Origin: Bacteroidia bacterium
Lineage (GTDB): Bacteria > Bacteroidota > Bacteroidia > Flavobacteriales > Flavobacteriaceae
DNA length: 64,000 bases
Assembly: GCA_030428865.1 (NCBI GenBank)
Contig: JAUIEK010000004.1
Span: 124,001-188,000 of the forward strand
Direction: 5' to 3'
Numbering within the stretch: the first letter of the stretch is position 1; every line of letters begins with the position of its first letter. The notes under the pieces are model-generated. The model had not been told where the DNA came from, did no database searches, and saw nothing but the letters and a program-made list of their open reading frames with translations. Positions 19,420 through 28,569 of the stretch are shown here, piece after piece. Made by a program: the position numbers and the translations under genes.

Positions 19420-20319
19420 TTAACCATTTATCGCTACAACTTCATTTATTTGATTTGGTAGCATTTCTTTTAACATGGTTTCAATTCCGTTTTTAAGTGT
19501 TGCAGTAGAAGAAGGACAGCCACTACAAGCGCCTTGTAGAATAACGCTTACTACTTTACTTTTTTCATCATAAGATTGAAAAGCGATATTTCCACCATCT
19601 GAAGCTACTGCAGGTCTAATATATTCATCTAATATATCTACAATTTTAGCAGGAGTTCCTTCTAGTTTTTCAGAAGAAACATTCAAATCAACTTTTTCTT
19701 GCTCTTTTTCTTTTGGAAGCACGCTAATTATTGTCTTGTTTTCTTGCAGGTAATTTCTAATAAAATTCCGTACCTCTCCATAAATATCATTCCACTCCAC
19801 CATATCATATTTTGTAATCGAAATATAATTTTGGGAAATAAAAACTTCCTTTACAAAAGGAAAGTTGAATAAAGCTTGAGCTAAAGGAGAAGAAGAGCTA
19901 GCTTCATCAATATTTTTATATTCTACGTCAGTGCTTGTCAGCGCTTTATTTGTGCCAAATTTCATCACTGAAGGATTGGGAGTCACTTCTGCATATACCT
20001 CAATTGCTTCTTTTTTTGTGTTATCTTCAATAACAACGAGGTTTCCTTCTGTTATATATTTTTCAATTTGTCGTTTCACTTCTTCTTGAACATCACTCCA
20101 TTCTACTATATCAAATCGTTGAATTGCGATGAAATTTGCCGTTATGAATACTTTTTTTACAAAAGGAAGATAAAATAACTGTTGAGCTAGAGGAGACTTT
20201 TTGGCTTCATCTATGTTGTTGAATTCATAACTACCTCCATTAATTAAAATTTGATTACACGTAAATTTTATAATTGACTCCGAATTTGTAGGCTGAATTT
20301 CTACTTGCACTGCTTTCAT
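19420..20319 (-). CDS. NifU-family Fe-S carrier with duplicated Nfu_N domain
   Basis: 299 residues from the Met at 20319; the longer start at 20379 adds 20 residues without homology. Two copies of the Nfu_N scaffold domain lie in tandem (about 1-90 and 105-190). Each carries a Leu-Ala-Gln, Leu-Phe, Pro-Phe-Val-Lys, Val-Phe-Ile core. The C-terminal NifU domain has the cluster-binding 'GACSGCPSS' with Cys265 and Cys268. The protein should carry a [4Fe-4S] cluster between two subunits and pass it to apo-enzymes. The duplication is unusual next to the single-Nfu_N proteins of most bacteria. Upstream of ubiE in one operon. Confidence 0.9.
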   Translation of the reverse strand: MKAVQVEIQPTNSESIIKFTCNQILINGGSYEFNNIDEAKKSPLAQQLFYLPFVKKVFITANFIAIQRFDIVEWSDVQEEVKRQIEKYITEGNLVVIEDNTKKEAIEVYAEVTPNPSVMKFGTNKALTSTDVEYKNIDEASSSSPLAQALFNFPFVKEVFISQNYISITKYDMVEWNDIYGEVRNFIRNYLQENKTIISVLPKEKEQEKVDLNVSSEKLEGTPAKIVDILDEYIRPAVASDGGNIAFQSYDEKSKVVSVILQGACSGCPSSTATLKNGIETMLKEMLPNQINEVVAING

Positions 20320-20412
20320 AATTCCTAAAACTTTCAAGTGAGTTGCAAAATTAAGCCAAAAAAGGAACCTACAATGCAATCAATCGGATATTCTTTGCAT
20401 AGTAGTAAAAAG

Positions 20413-21780
20413 TTAAAAGCTAACGCTTATTGAGGCAGTAAAGTTTTGTGTATTAAAATCAAGATCAGCTGCATCCACTCCATTATATTGAGGGTAGAAA
20501 TCATACAATCCTGTTCTGTTTGCATCACTATATGTTATATCTAATCTTGTGTTACCAAAACTATAACCCAATCCAACGGCATATCGTTGTAGGTTATCTG
20601 AATCGATTGCTAATTTATCTGGACTTTGTTCAAACGAGTAACCTCCTCTTAAACTGTAAGACCCAAATCGCCATTCTGTTCCTAAGTTTACGGTATGTGT
20701 ATTTCGTAAATCATTTGCAAAAAACTGATTTTCTAAAGAAAAATCACCACCGGAAAATCGAATACCTTCATATCTTTTGTGAGTATAATCAATGCTTACT
20801 AGTCCACTTTTTCCAAAAATATACGCTGCACTCGCTGTAAATTTACCAGGGGTTCTTAAGTTGTAAATTAGAGACTCAATAGGAGCAATTCCTTCATAAA
20901 CTTCATTATCGTTAGTAACCTCAATTAGCGTGTCACCATAATCTCCATTGCCTATGTTGCTATCTCTTATAACTTCAATAAACCATGTGGGAGAAAAATA
21001 AGAGGCACCTATTCTTAGGTTATCATTTACTCTGTAGATAAATCCAGTACTAATGGAGATGCCTGAGCCAGAAGTTAAGATTTCTTGATAAAAATCAGCA
21101 AATAGAGTATTTTCATTACCATCATTGTTAACTTCACTCAATAAAGCCCTTTGATTGAACTGTAGTTCATAAAGGTTGATTCCAAAACCTAGATGTAGAT
21201 TTTTTTTATGTATAGCCGAAAGAGCAAAATTAAATTCGTTAATTTCTCCTCTGTAAGAATTACTAAAAATTTGTTCTTCTGCATTGTTATATTCTATAGG
21301 ATCATTTGTGTCTGATGGGAATGTATTAAAAGTTGCAAAACCACTATTTCCTCTAGCTAAAAAGAAGTTGTCAAAATCGTTTAAAATTCTGTAATTAAAA
21401 CCTAATACAAGATTAGACCAATCTCGATTACGAAGATTGTCATAAACTAGTGCTATACCAGCATTAGAAATGGTAAAGTAGTTGTTTTCTGAATTTATTT
21501 GGTTATTATAATAAGATGATGTGATAGAAGCATTTCTACTATTTAGACTAGCAGTAATATTGTTTTGATTAAATATAGATAACCCAGCAGGATTTACCGT
21601 AAGTGCAGAAACATCTCCTCCAACAGCACCAAATGCGCCGCCCATTGCTGTAAATCTTGCTGAGCCATTATGATTATTACCTGAAAAAAGTACTCCAATA
21701 TCAGCATAACTTAATGCTTGTGAAAAGCTGAGCAGAGGAATTATCAGAAATAAAAAGATTACATATCTGTTCATAATCAT
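20413..21780 (-). CDS. OmpP1/FadL-family outer-membrane transport protein
   Basis: 455 residues with a signal peptide ('MIMNRYVIFLFLIIPLLSFSQ'; the start could equally be the Met two codons later). The N-terminus of the mature protein, 'SYADIGVLFSGNNHNGSARFTAMGGAFGAVGGDVSALTVNPAGLS' in shortened form (GSARFTAMGGAFGA, then VNPAGL), is the FadL/TodX hallmark, which plugs a 14-strand barrel. Repeated beta-strand patterns follow, and the last residue is Phe. The substrate is likely a hydrophobic molecule; not defined by sequence. It lies 9 bp downstream of the following lipoprotein gene on the same strand. Confidence 0.88.
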   Translation of the reverse strand: MIMNRYVIFLFLIIPLLSFSQALSYADIGVLFSGNNHNGSARFTAMGGAFGAVGGDVSALTVNPAGLSIFNQNNITASLNSRNASITSSYYNNQINSENNYFTISNAGIALVYDNLRNRDWSNLVLGFNYRILNDFDNFFLARGNSGFATFNTFPSDTNDPIEYNNAEEQIFSNSYRGEINEFNFALSAIHKKNLHLGFGINLYELQFNQRALLSEVNNDGNENTLFADFYQEILTSGSGISISTGFIYRVNDNLRIGASYFSPTWFIEVIRDSNIGNGDYGDTLIEVTNDNEVYEGIAPIESLIYNLRTPGKFTASAAYIFGKSGLVSIDYTHKRYEGIRFSGGDFSLENQFFANDLRNTHTVNLGTEWRFGSYSLRGGYSFEQSPDKLAIDSDNLQRYAVGLGYSFGNTRLDITYSDANRTGLYDFYPQYNGVDAADLDFNTQNFTASISVSF

Positions 21781-21789
21781 ATTAGTAAT

Positions 21790-22776
21790 TTAGTTTCCTC
21801 CTCTACGACCAGAACTCCTACTAGAGCTTCTTCTTGTCGATGATCGAGATACACCACTACGGCTTCTAGAATAATTGTTACTTCTAACAGAACTTCTATT
21901 TCTAGTTGTATTAGACCGTGATCTTACAGAGCTTGTTCCATCGGACCTTCTCGTTCTTGTAGTTTGAGTTCTACTACTAGTATTATTTCTTCTAGAGTTT
22001 GTAGGTCTTACAGTTGTATTTCTTGATCGTGTTGTATTTGTGTTGTATCTTCTTCCAGAGTTAACTCGTTGACCATTATTATACCTTCTGCTATTATTTA
22101 TAGAATTTCTTCTATAATAAGTATTATTAGCAGTAGATCTTCTATAATAAGATCGCCTTCCATATCTATAATTATTTGCTAGGAAACGTCTGTTATAATA
22201 AAACCGATTATACCTGTAAGGTCTATAATAATGAGACCTCCAGCCCCAATAATGAGTATAGTACGGGCTATAAAATCCAGCGTAAGGACCCCAACCCCAA
22301 TTATTAAACCAAGGATCACCATAATAAAATCCACGATATCTCCACCACCAAGATCGATTATAAACCCAAGGATCCCATACAGACCAAGCCCAATAAGGAT
22401 TATCATTATATGTGTTAATGTTAATTACAATGTCAGAGTCAGAGCTGTTGTAACCCCATGGCTGTCTATTTGTAGATGCAGTATTGTTACTATTATTGTT
22501 TTCGATAATTGTATCGTAAGCAGAATAGGAATCTACGTCAGTAAAGAATTCATTATTAGAGTTTTCGTACGAATTAAGCTGTTTAGTAAAGTAGTTATCT
22601 TCGTAATTATCATATTCTTTTTTATCAACCACCACCACTTTTCTATTTGAATTCCTTGAGTAAATACCATCTTCTACAGGAACATTTTGATAGATAGTGC
22701 AAGAAGACAGTAGGAAAAGGCCAACGATAGCTGGAGCTATACTATTATTTCTAATAAAATTGATAAAATGTTCCAT
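21790..22776 (-). CDS. Trp/Tyr-rich and Arg/Ser/Asn-rich lipoprotein, unknown function
   Basis: 328 residues. A lipoprotein signal ends at Cys26 ('GLFLLSSCTIYQ'). Residues 30-115 are acidic and Asn-rich. Residues 125-190 are extremely rich in Trp, Tyr, Pro and Gly ('YWAWSVWDPWVYNRSWWWRY'). Residues 190-328 are low-complexity Arg/Ser/Asn/Thr with tracts such as 'RSRSGVSRSSTRRSSSRSSG', giving a very basic C-terminus. No catalytic motif is seen. Similar proteins are known in Flavobacteria as uncharacterised and are sometimes mislabelled after the adjacent proS. It might bind anionic surface polymers or LPS; this is inference. The reading frame is real, because the signal and lipobox are correctly placed. 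Confidence 0.85.
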   Translation of the reverse strand: MEHFINFIRNNSIAPAIVGLFLLSSCTIYQNVPVEDGIYSRNSNRKVVVVDKKEYDNYEDNYFTKQLNSYENSNNEFFTDVDSYSAYDTIIENNNSNNTASTNRQPWGYNSSDSDIVININTYNDNPYWAWSVWDPWVYNRSWWWRYRGFYYGDPWFNNWGWGPYAGFYSPYYTHYWGWRSHYYRPYRYNRFYYNRRFLANNYRYGRRSYYRRSTANNTYYRRNSINNSRRYNNGQRVNSGRRYNTNTTRSRNTTVRPTNSRRNNTSSRTQTTRTRRSDGTSSVRSRSNTTRNRSSVRSNNYSRSRSGVSRSSTRRSSSRSSGRRGGN

Positions 22777-22859
22777 AATACTGTGTTTTAAAGATTAAAA
22801 ACTTTACAAATTTTAGCAAATAATGAATCTCTTTTACTTAGTCTCTTGCTAAATTAATG

Positions 22860-22867
22860 TAGTTTTG
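22860..22867 (+). promoter_or_regulatory. Possible -7 box upstream of proS
   Basis: TAGTTTTG fits TAnnTTTG and lies 81 bp before the proS ATG. The nearest TTG is only 11 bp upstream, so the match is partial. Confidence 0.3.
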
Positions 22868-22948
22868 CCTATGTTTTAGAGATTCAGACAAATTCACTAC
22901 AAATTTGCACCTAAAATTAAAACAAGATTTGTGCCAAACTTTTAAGAT

Positions 22949-24427
22949 ATGAGTAAGAAGCTAACGAAACGATCAGAAGATTATTCAAAATGGTATAATG
23001 AGCTTGTTGTTAAAGCTGATTTGGCAGAAAGCTCTGCGGTAAGAGGTTGCATGGTTATTAAACCCTATGGATTTGCTATTTGGGAAAAAATGCAAGCTCA
23101 ACTAGATAAAATGTTTAAAGAAACGGGGCATGAGAATGCTTACTTTCCTTTATTTGTGCCGAAAAGTTTATTTGAAGCAGAAGAAAAAAATGCCGAAGGT
23201 TTTGCAAAAGAATGTGCAGTAGTTACTCATTACAGGCTTCAAAATGATCCTGATAAAGAAGGTAAACTGCGTGTTGATCCTGAAGCTAAGCTAGAAGAAG
23301 AACTGGTTGTTAGACCTACATCCGAAGCAATTATTTGGAACACTTACAAAGGATGGATTCAATCGTATAGAGATTTACCATTGTTAATTAATCAATGGGC
23401 AAATGTTGTTCGTTGGGAAATGAGAACACGATTGTTTTTAAGAACAGCTGAGTTTTTATGGCAAGAAGGACACACAGCTCACGCAACTAGAGAAGAAGCT
23501 CTTAAGGAAGCTGAGTTAATGCAATCTGTTTATGCAGATTTTGCCGAGAATTATATGGCAATGCCCGTAATAAAAGGAACTAAGTCTGAAAGTGAGCGTT
23601 TTGCAGGAGCAGACGAAACCTATACAATAGAAGCACTTATGCAAGATGGCAAAGCATTGCAAGCAGGAACTTCTCACTTTTTGGGGCAGAACTTTGCCAA
23701 TGCGTTTGATGTCAAGTTCACAACTAGAGAAGGAAAGCAAGAATATGTTTGGGCAACATCTTGGGGAGTATCAACACGTTTAATAGGCGGACTTATTATG
23801 ACGCATTCTGATGATTTTGGATTGGTATTGCCTCCAAAATTAGCGCCTATTCAAGTTGTAATTGTTCCTATTTATAAAGGAGAAGAACAGCTAGAAAAGA
23901 TTACTGATAAGATTAAGCCAATGATCGAATCACTTAAACAAGAAGGAATATCAATTAAATTTGATGATCGAGATACATTAAGGCCTGGAGCTAAGTTTGC
24001 AGAATATGAGTTGAAAGGCGTTCCTATTAGAATTGCAATAGGAAATAGAGATATAGAAAATAATACGTTAGAAATTGCCAGAAGAGATACATTGGAGAAA
24101 GAGACGATTTCTGGAGAAGATGTTGTTTTCAAAGTGAAGACGTTGCTAGAACAAATTCAGAGTAACTTGCTTGATAAAGCGAAAAGTTATCGAGATAATT
24201 ATCTTACAGAGGTTAAAGATTTTGAGGAGTTTAAAGAGGTTATAGGAAATAAAGGAGGATTTGTATTGGCACATTGGGACGGAACAGAAGAGACAGAAAA
24301 TAAGATTAAAGAAATTACAAAGGCAACAATTCGATGTATTCCTAATAATGGAAAAATAGAAGAAGGAATTTGTGTTTATTCAGGGAAGCCTTCAAAAAGG
24401 AAAGTGCTATTTGCAAAAGCGTACTAA
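22949..24427 (+). CDS. proS: Prolyl-tRNA synthetase, short archaeal/eukaryotic-like form
   Basis: 492 residues. It is a class II synthetase charging tRNA-Pro. Motif 1 region '[17 protein letters not shown]', motif 2 '[20 protein letters not shown]', and the '[14 protein letters not shown]' Pro-binding segment are visible. Motif 3 falls in '[15 protein letters not shown]'. There is no INS editing domain between motifs 2 and 3, and the C-terminus has the zinc-domain-like extension seen in archaeal and eukaryotic ProRS, ending in Tyr. This is the ProS type 3 form, common in Bacteroidota, unlike the 570-residue bacterial form of E. coli. Confidence 0.96.
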   Translation: MSKKLTKRSEDYSKWYNELVVKADLAESSAVRGCMVIKPYGFAIWEKMQAQLDKMFKETGHENAYFPLFVPKSLFEAEEKNAEGFAKECAVVTHYRLQNDPDKEGKLRVDPEAKLEEELVVRPTSEAIIWNTYKGWIQSYRDLPLLINQWANVVRWEMRTRLFLRTAEFLWQEGHTAHATREEALKEAELMQSVYADFAENYMAMPVIKGTKSESERFAGADETYTIEALMQDGKALQAGTSHFLGQNFANAFDVKFTTREGKQEYVWATSWGVSTRLIGGLIMTHSDDFGLVLPPKLAPIQVVIVPIYKGEEQLEKITDKIKPMIESLKQEGISIKFDDRDTLRPGAKFAEYELKGVPIRIAIGNRDIENNTLEIARRDTLEKETISGEDVVFKVKTLLEQIQSNLLDKAKSYRDNYLTEVKDFEEFKEVIGNKGGFVLAHWDGTEETENKIKEITKATIRCIPNNGKIEEGICVYSGKPSKRKVLFAKAY

Positions 24428-24444
24428 TATTTTTCAAAAAAAAA

Positions 24445-24474
24445 TTGTAGAAAAAGTAAAACATTGTATATTTG
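24445..24474 (+). promoter_or_regulatory. Promoter of tRNA-Glu (and probably rpsT)
   Basis: TTG at 24445-24447 and TATATTTG at 24467-24474 are separated by 19 bp, a full match to the Bacteroidota consensus. Transcription would start near 24480, about 36 nt before the tRNA. Confidence 0.75.
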
Positions 24475-24515
24475 CATCCGCAAACAAAGGAAATAGTTTT
24501 CTTTTGTTTCAAAAT

Positions 24516-24587
24516 GGTCCGTTCGTCTAGGGGTTAGGACGCCAGGTTTTCATCCTGGTAACACGGGTTCGATTCCCGTACGGACTA
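24516..24587 (+). tRNA. tRNA-Glu (anticodon UUC)
   Basis: 72 nt. The acceptor stem GGTCCGT pairs with ACGGACT (G1-U72 wobble at the end). The D-arm, the anticodon stem CCAGG/CCTGG with loop TTTTCAT (anticodon TTC), and the T-arm ACGGG-TTCGATT-CCCGT are complete. Discriminator A73 follows. The CCA end is not encoded. It lies between proS and rpsT. Confidence 0.97.
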
Positions 24588-24614
24588 CAAGTTTTTTAAA
24601 CAAAAAGTAAGAAA

Positions 24615-24866
24615 ATGGCAAATCATAAGTCAGCGTTAAAGAGAATTAGAAGTAACGAAGCCAAAAGGCAACGTAATAAATATCAGCATAAAACAACTAG
24701 AAATGCTGTTAGAGATTTACGCAATACTTCTGACAAGAAAGAAGCAGAGACAATGTTGGTGAAGGTAACTTCAATGTTAGATAAATTGGCTAAGAAGAAT
24801 ATTGTTCACAAAAATAAGGCTGCTAATTTAAAATCTAAACTAACTAAGCACGTAGCTGCTCTTTAG
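24615..24866 (+). CDS. rpsT: 30S ribosomal protein S20
   Basis: 83 residues, very basic, with the N-terminal 'MANHKSALKRIRSNEAKRQR' that defines S20 and a C-terminal 'KNIVHKNKAANLKSKLTKHV'. It binds the 5' domain of 16S rRNA. The ATG is 27 bp after the tRNA-Glu gene, so S20 mRNA is probably released by tRNA processing from the same transcript. A strong bidirectional terminator follows. Confidence 0.97.
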   Translation: MANHKSALKRIRSNEAKRQRNKYQHKTTRNAVRDLRNTSDKKEAETMLVKVTSMLDKLAKKNIVHKNKAANLKSKLTKHVAAL

Positions 24867-24890
24867 AAGAAAGTATTTCAAAAGCAAACA

Positions 24891-24922
24891 AAAAGCTCTA
24901 GTAAATTTACTAGAGTTTTTTT
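24891..24922. terminator. Bidirectional terminator between rpsT and rodA
   Basis: A perfect 20-bp palindrome (CTCTAGTAAA and its complement, 24896-24915) is preceded by four A and followed by seven T. It serves rpsT on the plus strand and the mre-rodA operon on the minus strand. It ends 2 bp from the rodA stop. Confidence 0.88.
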
Positions 24923-24923
24923 G

Positions 24924-26195
24924 TTATAGGTCATATCTTTTATTAGCATCAATTTTGATAAAAATAAAAAGTAGGATTGTGAATCCCCATAAAGAAGAAC
25001 CTCCGTAACTGAAGAAGGGAAGAGGAATTCCTATCGTAGGTAAAATACCAATTACCATTCCTACATTCACAATTAAATGAAAAAACAGAATTGAGGCAAC
25101 TCCGTAACCATAAATTCTTCCAAATTTATTAGGATGTTTTTCAGATAAATTGATAACTCTAAGAATTAAAGCAGCAAAAAGAAAAATTACAAGAGAGCTC
25201 CCCAAAAACCCCCATTCTTCTCCTACAACGCTAAAAATATAGTCAGTTTCTTGCTCTGGGACAAACCGTCCTCTTGTTTTATCTCCTTGCAAAAATCCTT
25301 TTCCTAAAAGACCTCCAGAGCTAATAGTTTGTATAGATTGATCTGTGTTATAGCCAATTCGTTTAATATCTGTTTTTAAACCTAACAGAATTTCAAATCG
25401 ATCTCTGTGATGTTGCTTTAGTAAGTTATTATATGTATAGTTAATACCTAAAATAAAAATGCTAGATACTACATAAAGCATAATAACCTTAAACCAATTA
25501 AACCGAAAGTAGTTTTTGTTTCTGTAAAATATATAAACAACCCCAAAAGTCAATATAATAAGTGCCGAAGTCAGAACTATTTTGACACCAAAAGCAATCG
25601 TTAGTAAAAAAAGTATAATAGCAATAGTGCTGAATATTAAGTATTTTAAGGTTAAGCCTTCTCTATTTAAAGCAAAGAAAAAAGAGAAAAATACTAAAGC
25701 AGATCCAGGGTCATAAACACCTATTAAAGCAGTAGGTAAAAAGATAATTATAAAAGCTTTAATTTGATTTTTAACTAAGTTTAAATTGTATTTTCGATCA
25801 CTGAGTAACTTTGCCAAAGCAAGAGCAGTGAATACTTTAGCAAATTCAGAAGGTTGCAAGCTCATACCCCCAAAGCTATACCAGGATTTTGCGCCATTAA
25901 TTTCTTTTCCAAAGAAAAAAAGCCCAATTAAAGAAAGTATTGAAACAAGATATAGAATGCTTCCAAAGCGCTCGAAAGATTTTGTATTGATGAACAAGAC
26001 GAGTAAAATGAGAGGCATACTCAACAGAATCCAAATGAGCTGTTTTCCATAAATTGTTGACGTATTGACGATAGTAAGGTTGGTTTCTGAATAAGTAGCA
26101 GCATAAATATTAGCCCATCCAAAACCAACCAGTAAGATATACATGATTATAAGAATCCAATCAATTCCGTAAAATATATTAGTTTTCTCCTGCAT
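24924..26195 (-). CDS. rodA: Rod-shape SEDS peptidoglycan polymerase RodA
   Basis: 423 residues, about ten membrane segments. The FtsW/RodA/SpoVE signatures are present: 'GGMSLQPSEFAKV', 'DPGSALVFF', and near the C-terminus 'IGIPLPFFSYGGSSL'. RodA polymerises glycan strands from lipid II during cell elongation, in complex with PBP2. It starts within the last codons of mrdA (17-bp overlap) and is the last gene of the purH-mre operon. Confidence 0.94.
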   Translation of the reverse strand: MQEKTNIFYGIDWILIIMYILLVGFGWANIYAATYSETNLTIVNTSTIYGKQLIWILLSMPLILLVLFINTKSFERFGSILYLVSILSLIGLFFFGKEINGAKSWYSFGGMSLQPSEFAKVFTALALAKLLSDRKYNLNLVKNQIKAFIIIFLPTALIGVYDPGSALVFFSFFFALNREGLTLKYLIFSTIAIILFLLTIAFGVKIVLTSALIILTFGVVYIFYRNKNYFRFNWFKVIMLYVVSSIFILGINYTYNNLLKQHHRDRFEILLGLKTDIKRIGYNTDQSIQTISSGGLLGKGFLQGDKTRGRFVPEQETDYIFSVVGEEWGFLGSSLVIFLFAALILRVINLSEKHPNKFGRIYGYGVASILFFHLIVNVGMVIGILPTIGIPLPFFSYGGSSLWGFTILLFIFIKIDANKRYDL

Positions 26196-28062
26196 TAATT
26201 TCCTCTGGATTTTGATTTACTTGGTTATATACTGAATATAAGTTTTTTTCTACCATCATTTTTTCTATCCATTTTCTTTCTACTGTTCCTTTTAAGTATT
26301 TCTCTATTAGCAAACTAGATATTGGTGCAGCAATGTTTGAACCATAGCCTCCGTTTTCAATAAAAACAGCCAAGGCTATTTTCGGATTATCTTTTGGAGC
26401 AAAAGCAACTAATATAGAGTGATCAGGGAGCTGAATTTTTTTTCCATTTTTTCGTATAAAATTTTCTGCGGTTCCTGTTTTTCCGGCAATTTCTATGTCT
26501 TTGATGCGAGTCCAATTGGCGGTTCCTGTTCTAAAAACCTCTCTCATACCATTAATAACAGGCTCAAAAAAAGTTGAATCGATTGTTGTTTTTTTAGGTG
26601 TGGTATAATTAGAATCATCGATTTTTTGATTTTCTATTTTCCTTACAATATGAGGTGTATAGTAGTAACCTCTGTTAGCAATGGCGGCTGTAACATTAGC
26701 TAACTGAATGGGAGTTGTTAAAACTTCTCCTTGCCCAATTGCATTTGATATGTTTGTAGAAGCATTCCATCGATAACGATACCAATCATCATAATACTTT
26801 CCATTAGGGATGAGTCCTTTTTTTCCGTCGGGTAAGTCATATCCTAAATAATTACCTAGCCCAAAACTTTTTACATGATCGCTCCACTTGGTTAGTCCTT
26901 CTGAAGAATTTTCAGATTTTTCTACAATTTTTTTGTAAGTATTAGCGAAGTAGCTGTTACAAGATTTGGCAATAGCTGTGTGCAGACGAATGGGCTTTCC
27001 ATAGATTTCACAATGGCAGCCCATAAACTCATGTTTTCTTTTTCCATATCGAAAACCATTGTAGCAATAGAAGTAACTCTGTTGATCTATGACGCCTTCT
27101 TGCAGTCCAATTAATGCATTAATGAGTTTGAAAGGAGATCCAGGTGCATATGTGGCTTGTAAGCCTCTATCATACATAGGTTTGTTAATAGTATCTCCAA
27201 AAAGTTTTACAGAATTTGGAGAACGTTTTCTGCCAACCATCATGTTAGGGTCATAGTTAGGAGCGGTAATCAGTGCTAGAATTTCTCCTGTGGAAGGCTC
27301 AATGGCAACTATTCCACCTCGCTTACCTTTCATCAAAAATTCTCCGTATTGTTGTAGATCAGAATCGATAGTTAAGGTTAAGTCTTTTCCTGATTTTGCA
27401 AGTGTATCGTACATACCATTTTTGTACGATCCCATAATTTTATTTAAGCGATTTCGCTGAAAATATTTTTTCCCTTTAACACCTCTTAAAACTTCTTCGT
27501 ATTGTTTTTCAACTCCCTTTTTCCCTTGAAGCTCTCCTGGTTGGTAATACGGATCATTCTTTGCTACTTCTGAATTTACCTCACCAATATAACCCAAAAT
27601 ATTAGCAGCGGATTTTATAGGATAATCTCTTATAACTCTTTTTTGAATGAAGAAACCCTCAAACTTATGAAGCTTTTCTTGCAGGTAAGCATAATCTTCT
27701 TTAGCAAGCTGTTTTAGAAATACAGAAGGCAAATAGGAAGCATAGTTCTCTGCTCTTTTAAACCGTTTTTTAAAATCTTCCTTATCTATTTTTAATAAGG
27801 AACAAAATTCTAGGGTGTCTAACTCTTTCACATCATCAGGAGTCACCATCACGTCATAGGAAAGTTGATTGGCTACTAGTAATTTTCCATTTCGATCATA
27901 TATAAAACCTCTTTCGGGATAGTCAAATTCAACTTTTATAGAAGAAGTATTGTTTACAGGATCGTAATCAGCTCCTACAATTATTTGTAGGTAGAATAAT
28001 CTAGCAATAAAGACAAAACTCACAAAAGCAAGTAAGAAATAAAGTAGGTATTTACGTTGCAT
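26179..28062 (-). CDS. mrdA: Penicillin-binding protein 2 (elongasome transpeptidase)
   Basis: 627 residues. One N-terminal membrane anchor (about 5-28), a PBP dimerisation domain (about 45-215), then the transpeptidase. Its three catalytic motifs are SxxK as 'SPFK' (Ser309-Lys312), SxN as 'SCN' (367-369), and KTG in 'AGKTGTAENF'. It cross-links peptidoglycan for cell elongation. The SxxK motif has Pro where Thr is usual. It directly precedes rodA and follows mreD with no gap, as in the classic rod-shape cluster. Confidence 0.94.
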   Translation of the reverse strand: MQRKYLLYFLLAFVSFVFIARLFYLQIIVGADYDPVNNTSSIKVEFDYPERGFIYDRNGKLLVANQLSYDVMVTPDDVKELDTLEFCSLLKIDKEDFKKRFKRAENYASYLPSVFLKQLAKEDYAYLQEKLHKFEGFFIQKRVIRDYPIKSAANILGYIGEVNSEVAKNDPYYQPGELQGKKGVEKQYEEVLRGVKGKKYFQRNRLNKIMGSYKNGMYDTLAKSGKDLTLTIDSDLQQYGEFLMKGKRGGIVAIEPSTGEILALITAPNYDPNMMVGRKRSPNSVKLFGDTINKPMYDRGLQATYAPGSPFKLINALIGLQEGVIDQQSYFYCYNGFRYGKRKHEFMGCHCEIYGKPIRLHTAIAKSCNSYFANTYKKIVEKSENSSEGLTKWSDHVKSFGLGNYLGYDLPDGKKGLIPNGKYYDDWYRYRWNASTNISNAIGQGEVLTTPIQLANVTAAIANRGYYYTPHIVRKIENQKIDDSNYTTPKKTTIDSTFFEPVINGMREVFRTGTANWTRIKDIEIAGKTGTAENFIRKNGKKIQLPDHSILVAFAPKDNPKIALAVFIENGGYGSNIAAPISSLLIEKYLKGTVERKWIEKMMVEKNLYSVYNQVNQNPEEINAGEN

Positions 28063-28569
28063 TTATAGTGGTGCTTTTTTTTGGAATAGAAATACGCCTA
28101 AAAAATAAATTAAAATAGTAAATATACTTGAGTACACTGTATTGGAAAGTGTATTCAAAATATTTGTAAGGCTAAAGTTAGCCAATGAAAACATAAGAAA
28201 GTGATGTATAACTGTTAAAGTTAAGACATAACTAAAAATTTTATCAGAAGGCTCTTTCCAAAGGTTAAAGTTAAGAAAATCTATATTTGGGTTTCTTAAA
28301 ATGATTTTTAGAAAAAAGAGCCTTATATAAGAAACAAAGACAAGAGAAAAAGCATGAATTCCTCCAGTGTCAGAGAAAAAATCGATCGATAAACCATAAA
28401 TAAATGCACTTAACAGAAGTGTAAACCGGTTTTTAATTAAAGGAAAAAGGAAAACAAACGATACATAAATATATGGGTTTATATATCCTAAAAAATTGAT
28501 TTGATTACAGATCAAAACTTGTAGCAGTAGAATAAATAATAATTTTATGATGAATGAAAAATTATTCAT
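28063..28569 (-). CDS. mreD: Rod shape-determining membrane protein MreD
   Basis: 168 residues, almost all hydrophobic, with about five membrane segments. Sequence conservation is low in this family. The call rests on the MreD-like 'NQINFLGYINPYIYV' and 'YGLSIDFFSDTGGIHAFSLV' segments and its place between mreC and mrdA. MreD links MreC and MreB to the PBP2-RodA complex. It overlaps mreC by 8 bp and ends next to mrdA. Confidence 0.9.
   Translation of the reverse strand: MNNFSFIIKLLFILLLQVLICNQINFLGYINPYIYVSFVFLFPLIKNRFTLLLSAFIYGLSIDFFSDTGGIHAFSLVFVSYIRLFFLKIILRNPNIDFLNFNLWKEPSDKIFSYVLTLTVIHHFLMFSLANFSLTNILNTLSNTVYSSIFTILIYFLGVFLFQKKAPL

Noticed and set aside
20319..20379. Longer start of the NifU-like gene
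   Set aside because: It adds residues with no homology and would lie beyond the expected N-terminus.
22231..22650. Long plus-strand ORF opposite the Arg/Ser-rich lipoprotein gene
   Set aside because: It is rich in Ile/Val/Arg from the complement of the low-complexity tract, has no homology pattern, and the minus-strand frame has a proper lipoprotein signal.
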